Below, one piece after another: positions 14,130 through 14,953 of a stretch of 14,953 bases of DNA (positions are counted from its first letter, which is position 1; every line of letters begins with the position of its first letter). The stretch is from Lentisphaerota bacterium (lineage in GTDB: Bacteria; Verrucomicrobiota; Kiritimatiellia; JAAZAB01): NCBI GenBank assembly GCA_016182435.1, contig JACPGN010000143.1, positions 1 to 14,953 of the forward strand. Direction: 5' to 3'. Both the position numbers and the translations under genes were made by a program. The notes under the pieces were generated by a model that saw only the letters and a program-made list of their open reading frames with translations, did not search any database and was not told where the DNA came from.

Positions 14130-14555
14130 ATGCACAAAAAGCACAACAAACTTGGTGTGGGCGTGCTTCTTATTTTGGCGGCCGCGGCCGCCGGTCAGGT
14201 GCTGAAAGGATTCCGCTATCCGGACTATGATGAAAAGGGCCAGTTGAAATTTGAGATTATGGGCGACGAAGCCCAGGTGCAGCCCGATGGCCTCATTCAA
14301 ATCCGGAATTTGAAAATGACCTTTTACGAGCAGGGCAAGGTCATAATGCAAATCGTCACGCCACAGTGCCTGTTCGATCGGGTGAAGCGCTCAGCGGTGT
14401 CGTCCGCCGAGGTCTTTATGGAACGCAAGGGAATCGAGCTGACCGGCCGCGGCTTTGTTTATGACGCGCAGGCTGGGCGCCTGCAGATTCACAACAACGT
14501 GCGCCTGGTTCTGCGTAACCCGATCGAGAGTTCCGCCGAAGAAGGAGGACCGTAA
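14130..14555 (+). CDS. lptC: LptC-like LPS export protein
   Basis: The protein is 141 residues: a basic start (MHKKHNK), a hydrophobic membrane anchor (residues about 8-24, LGVGVLLILAAAAAG), then a beta-rich periplasmic part (FRYPDYDEKGQLKFEIMGD, LIQIRNLKMTFYEQG, GIELTGRGFVYD, GRLQIHNNVRLVLRN). The strand pattern and position before an LptA-like gene support LptC, which links the inner-membrane LptBFG transporter to the periplasmic LptA bridge. It is shorter than typical LptC (about 190 residues). The start ATG sits in a CACAA-rich stretch resembling a dispersed repeat, so the exact N-terminus is uncertain. Sequence similarity in this family is low; the symbol rests on context. Confidence 0.65.
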   Translation: MHKKHNKLGVGVLLILAAAAAGQVLKGFRYPDYDEKGQLKFEIMGDEAQVQPDGLIQIRNLKMTFYEQGKVIMQIVTPQCLFDRVKRSAVSSAEVFMERKGIELTGRGFVYDAQAGRLQIHNNVRLVLRNPIESSAEEGGP

Positions 14556-14557
14556 GG

Positions 14558-14953
14558 ATGCGACGGACGGTGCTACGGGCAGGAGTGCTTTCAGCGTTAT
14601 GCCTTAGCGCTGTTGAGTATGCCTGGCCGACGCCCCAACCACCGGGGGACGCCGACACCAACAGCATTGTCGTCACTTCCACGCGCTTGAGTTTCGAGCA
14701 GCAGCAGCACCAGGCCGTCTTTGAGGACAACGTGGTGCTCACCGAGCGTGAGACCAGGATCCTGACCTATCGCTTGAAAGTGTTCTTCCGCGAAGATAAT
14801 AAGCTGGATCGCCTTGAAGCCGAAGGCGGTGTGGTGATTACCCGTAATGATTTGAAAGCCACGAGTCAAAAAGCCAGCTATGACCTGAAAGAGGGCAGGC
14901 TGCAGTTAACGGGCTACCCCCAAGTCGAGCGGGATCAGGATACCTTGACCGGC
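14558..14953 (+). CDS. lptA: LptA/OstA-like LPS transport protein (3' truncated by window edge)
   Basis: The frame from ATG 14558 stays open to the window end (132 residues). It begins with a short basic, then hydrophobic, signal-like segment (MRRTVLRAGVLSALCLSAV), followed by the OstA-fold pattern: VVTSTRLSFEQQQHQAVFED, NVVLTERETRILTYRLKVFF, a LEAEGGVVITRN strand, KATSQKASYDLKEG and LQLTGYPQVERDQDTLTG. LptA forms the periplasmic bridge carrying LPS from LptC to LptD. It starts 2 bases after the lptC-like stop with GGAGG at 14543-14547, in the same operon. The gene is incomplete here, so a fused or longer version cannot be excluded. Confidence 0.8.
   Translation, partial: MRRTVLRAGVLSALCLSAVEYAWPTPQPPGDADTNSIVVTSTRLSFEQQQHQAVFEDNVVLTERETRILTYRLKVFFREDNKLDRLEAEGGVVITRNDLKATSQKASYDLKEGRLQLTGYPQVERDQDTLTG

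Overview
The window looks like a chromosomal segment from an uncultivated diderm bacterium. A KDO/LPS block (kdsB, kdsA, lptC-like, lptA-like) shows an LPS-type outer membrane. The GC-rich flanking genes (CBM9-like, malectin-like, creatininase, neutral-ceramidase-like) and the abundant short palindromic repeats, some inside genes, suggest the PVC group (Kiritimatiellota/Lentisphaerota/Verrucomicrobiota) or a similar lineage. That placement is inference; there is no rRNA or marker gene to settle it.

Layout. (1) 1-6190, plus strand: the 3' part of a CBM9 + malectin-like carbohydrate-binding protein; a repeat-filled spacer; then a probable three-gene operon of a very large exported protein with a C-terminal CBM9-like domain, a calcineurin-like metallophosphoesterase (start overlaps the previous stop as ATGA) and a creatininase-family amidohydrolase. 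(2) 6191-10808: an apparently acquired restriction-modification island with base and codon composition unlike its flanks. It holds a phospholipase-D-fold restriction endonuclease (plus strand) converging with a 955-residue protein that carries two complete DNA methyltransferase domains (minus strand). (3) 10809-12194: a neutral-ceramidase-like protein, thematically closer to region 1. (4) 12195-12516: a composite repeat element followed by a good sigma-70-type promoter. (5) 12517-14953: kdsB-kdsA-lptC-lptA, making and exporting LPS core sugar and LPS; kdsA is split by a frameshift with local loss of sequence.

The main points for a second look are: the compact restriction-modification pair, reminiscent of BfiI/NgoFVII-type metal-independent nucleases paired with a fused dual (probably N4-cytosine) methyltransferase; the disrupted kdsA, normally essential where LPS is essential; and at least five palindromic or inverted-repeat elements, three of which are read in frame as protein (one of exactly 96 bp in the signal-peptide region of the 1132-residue protein).
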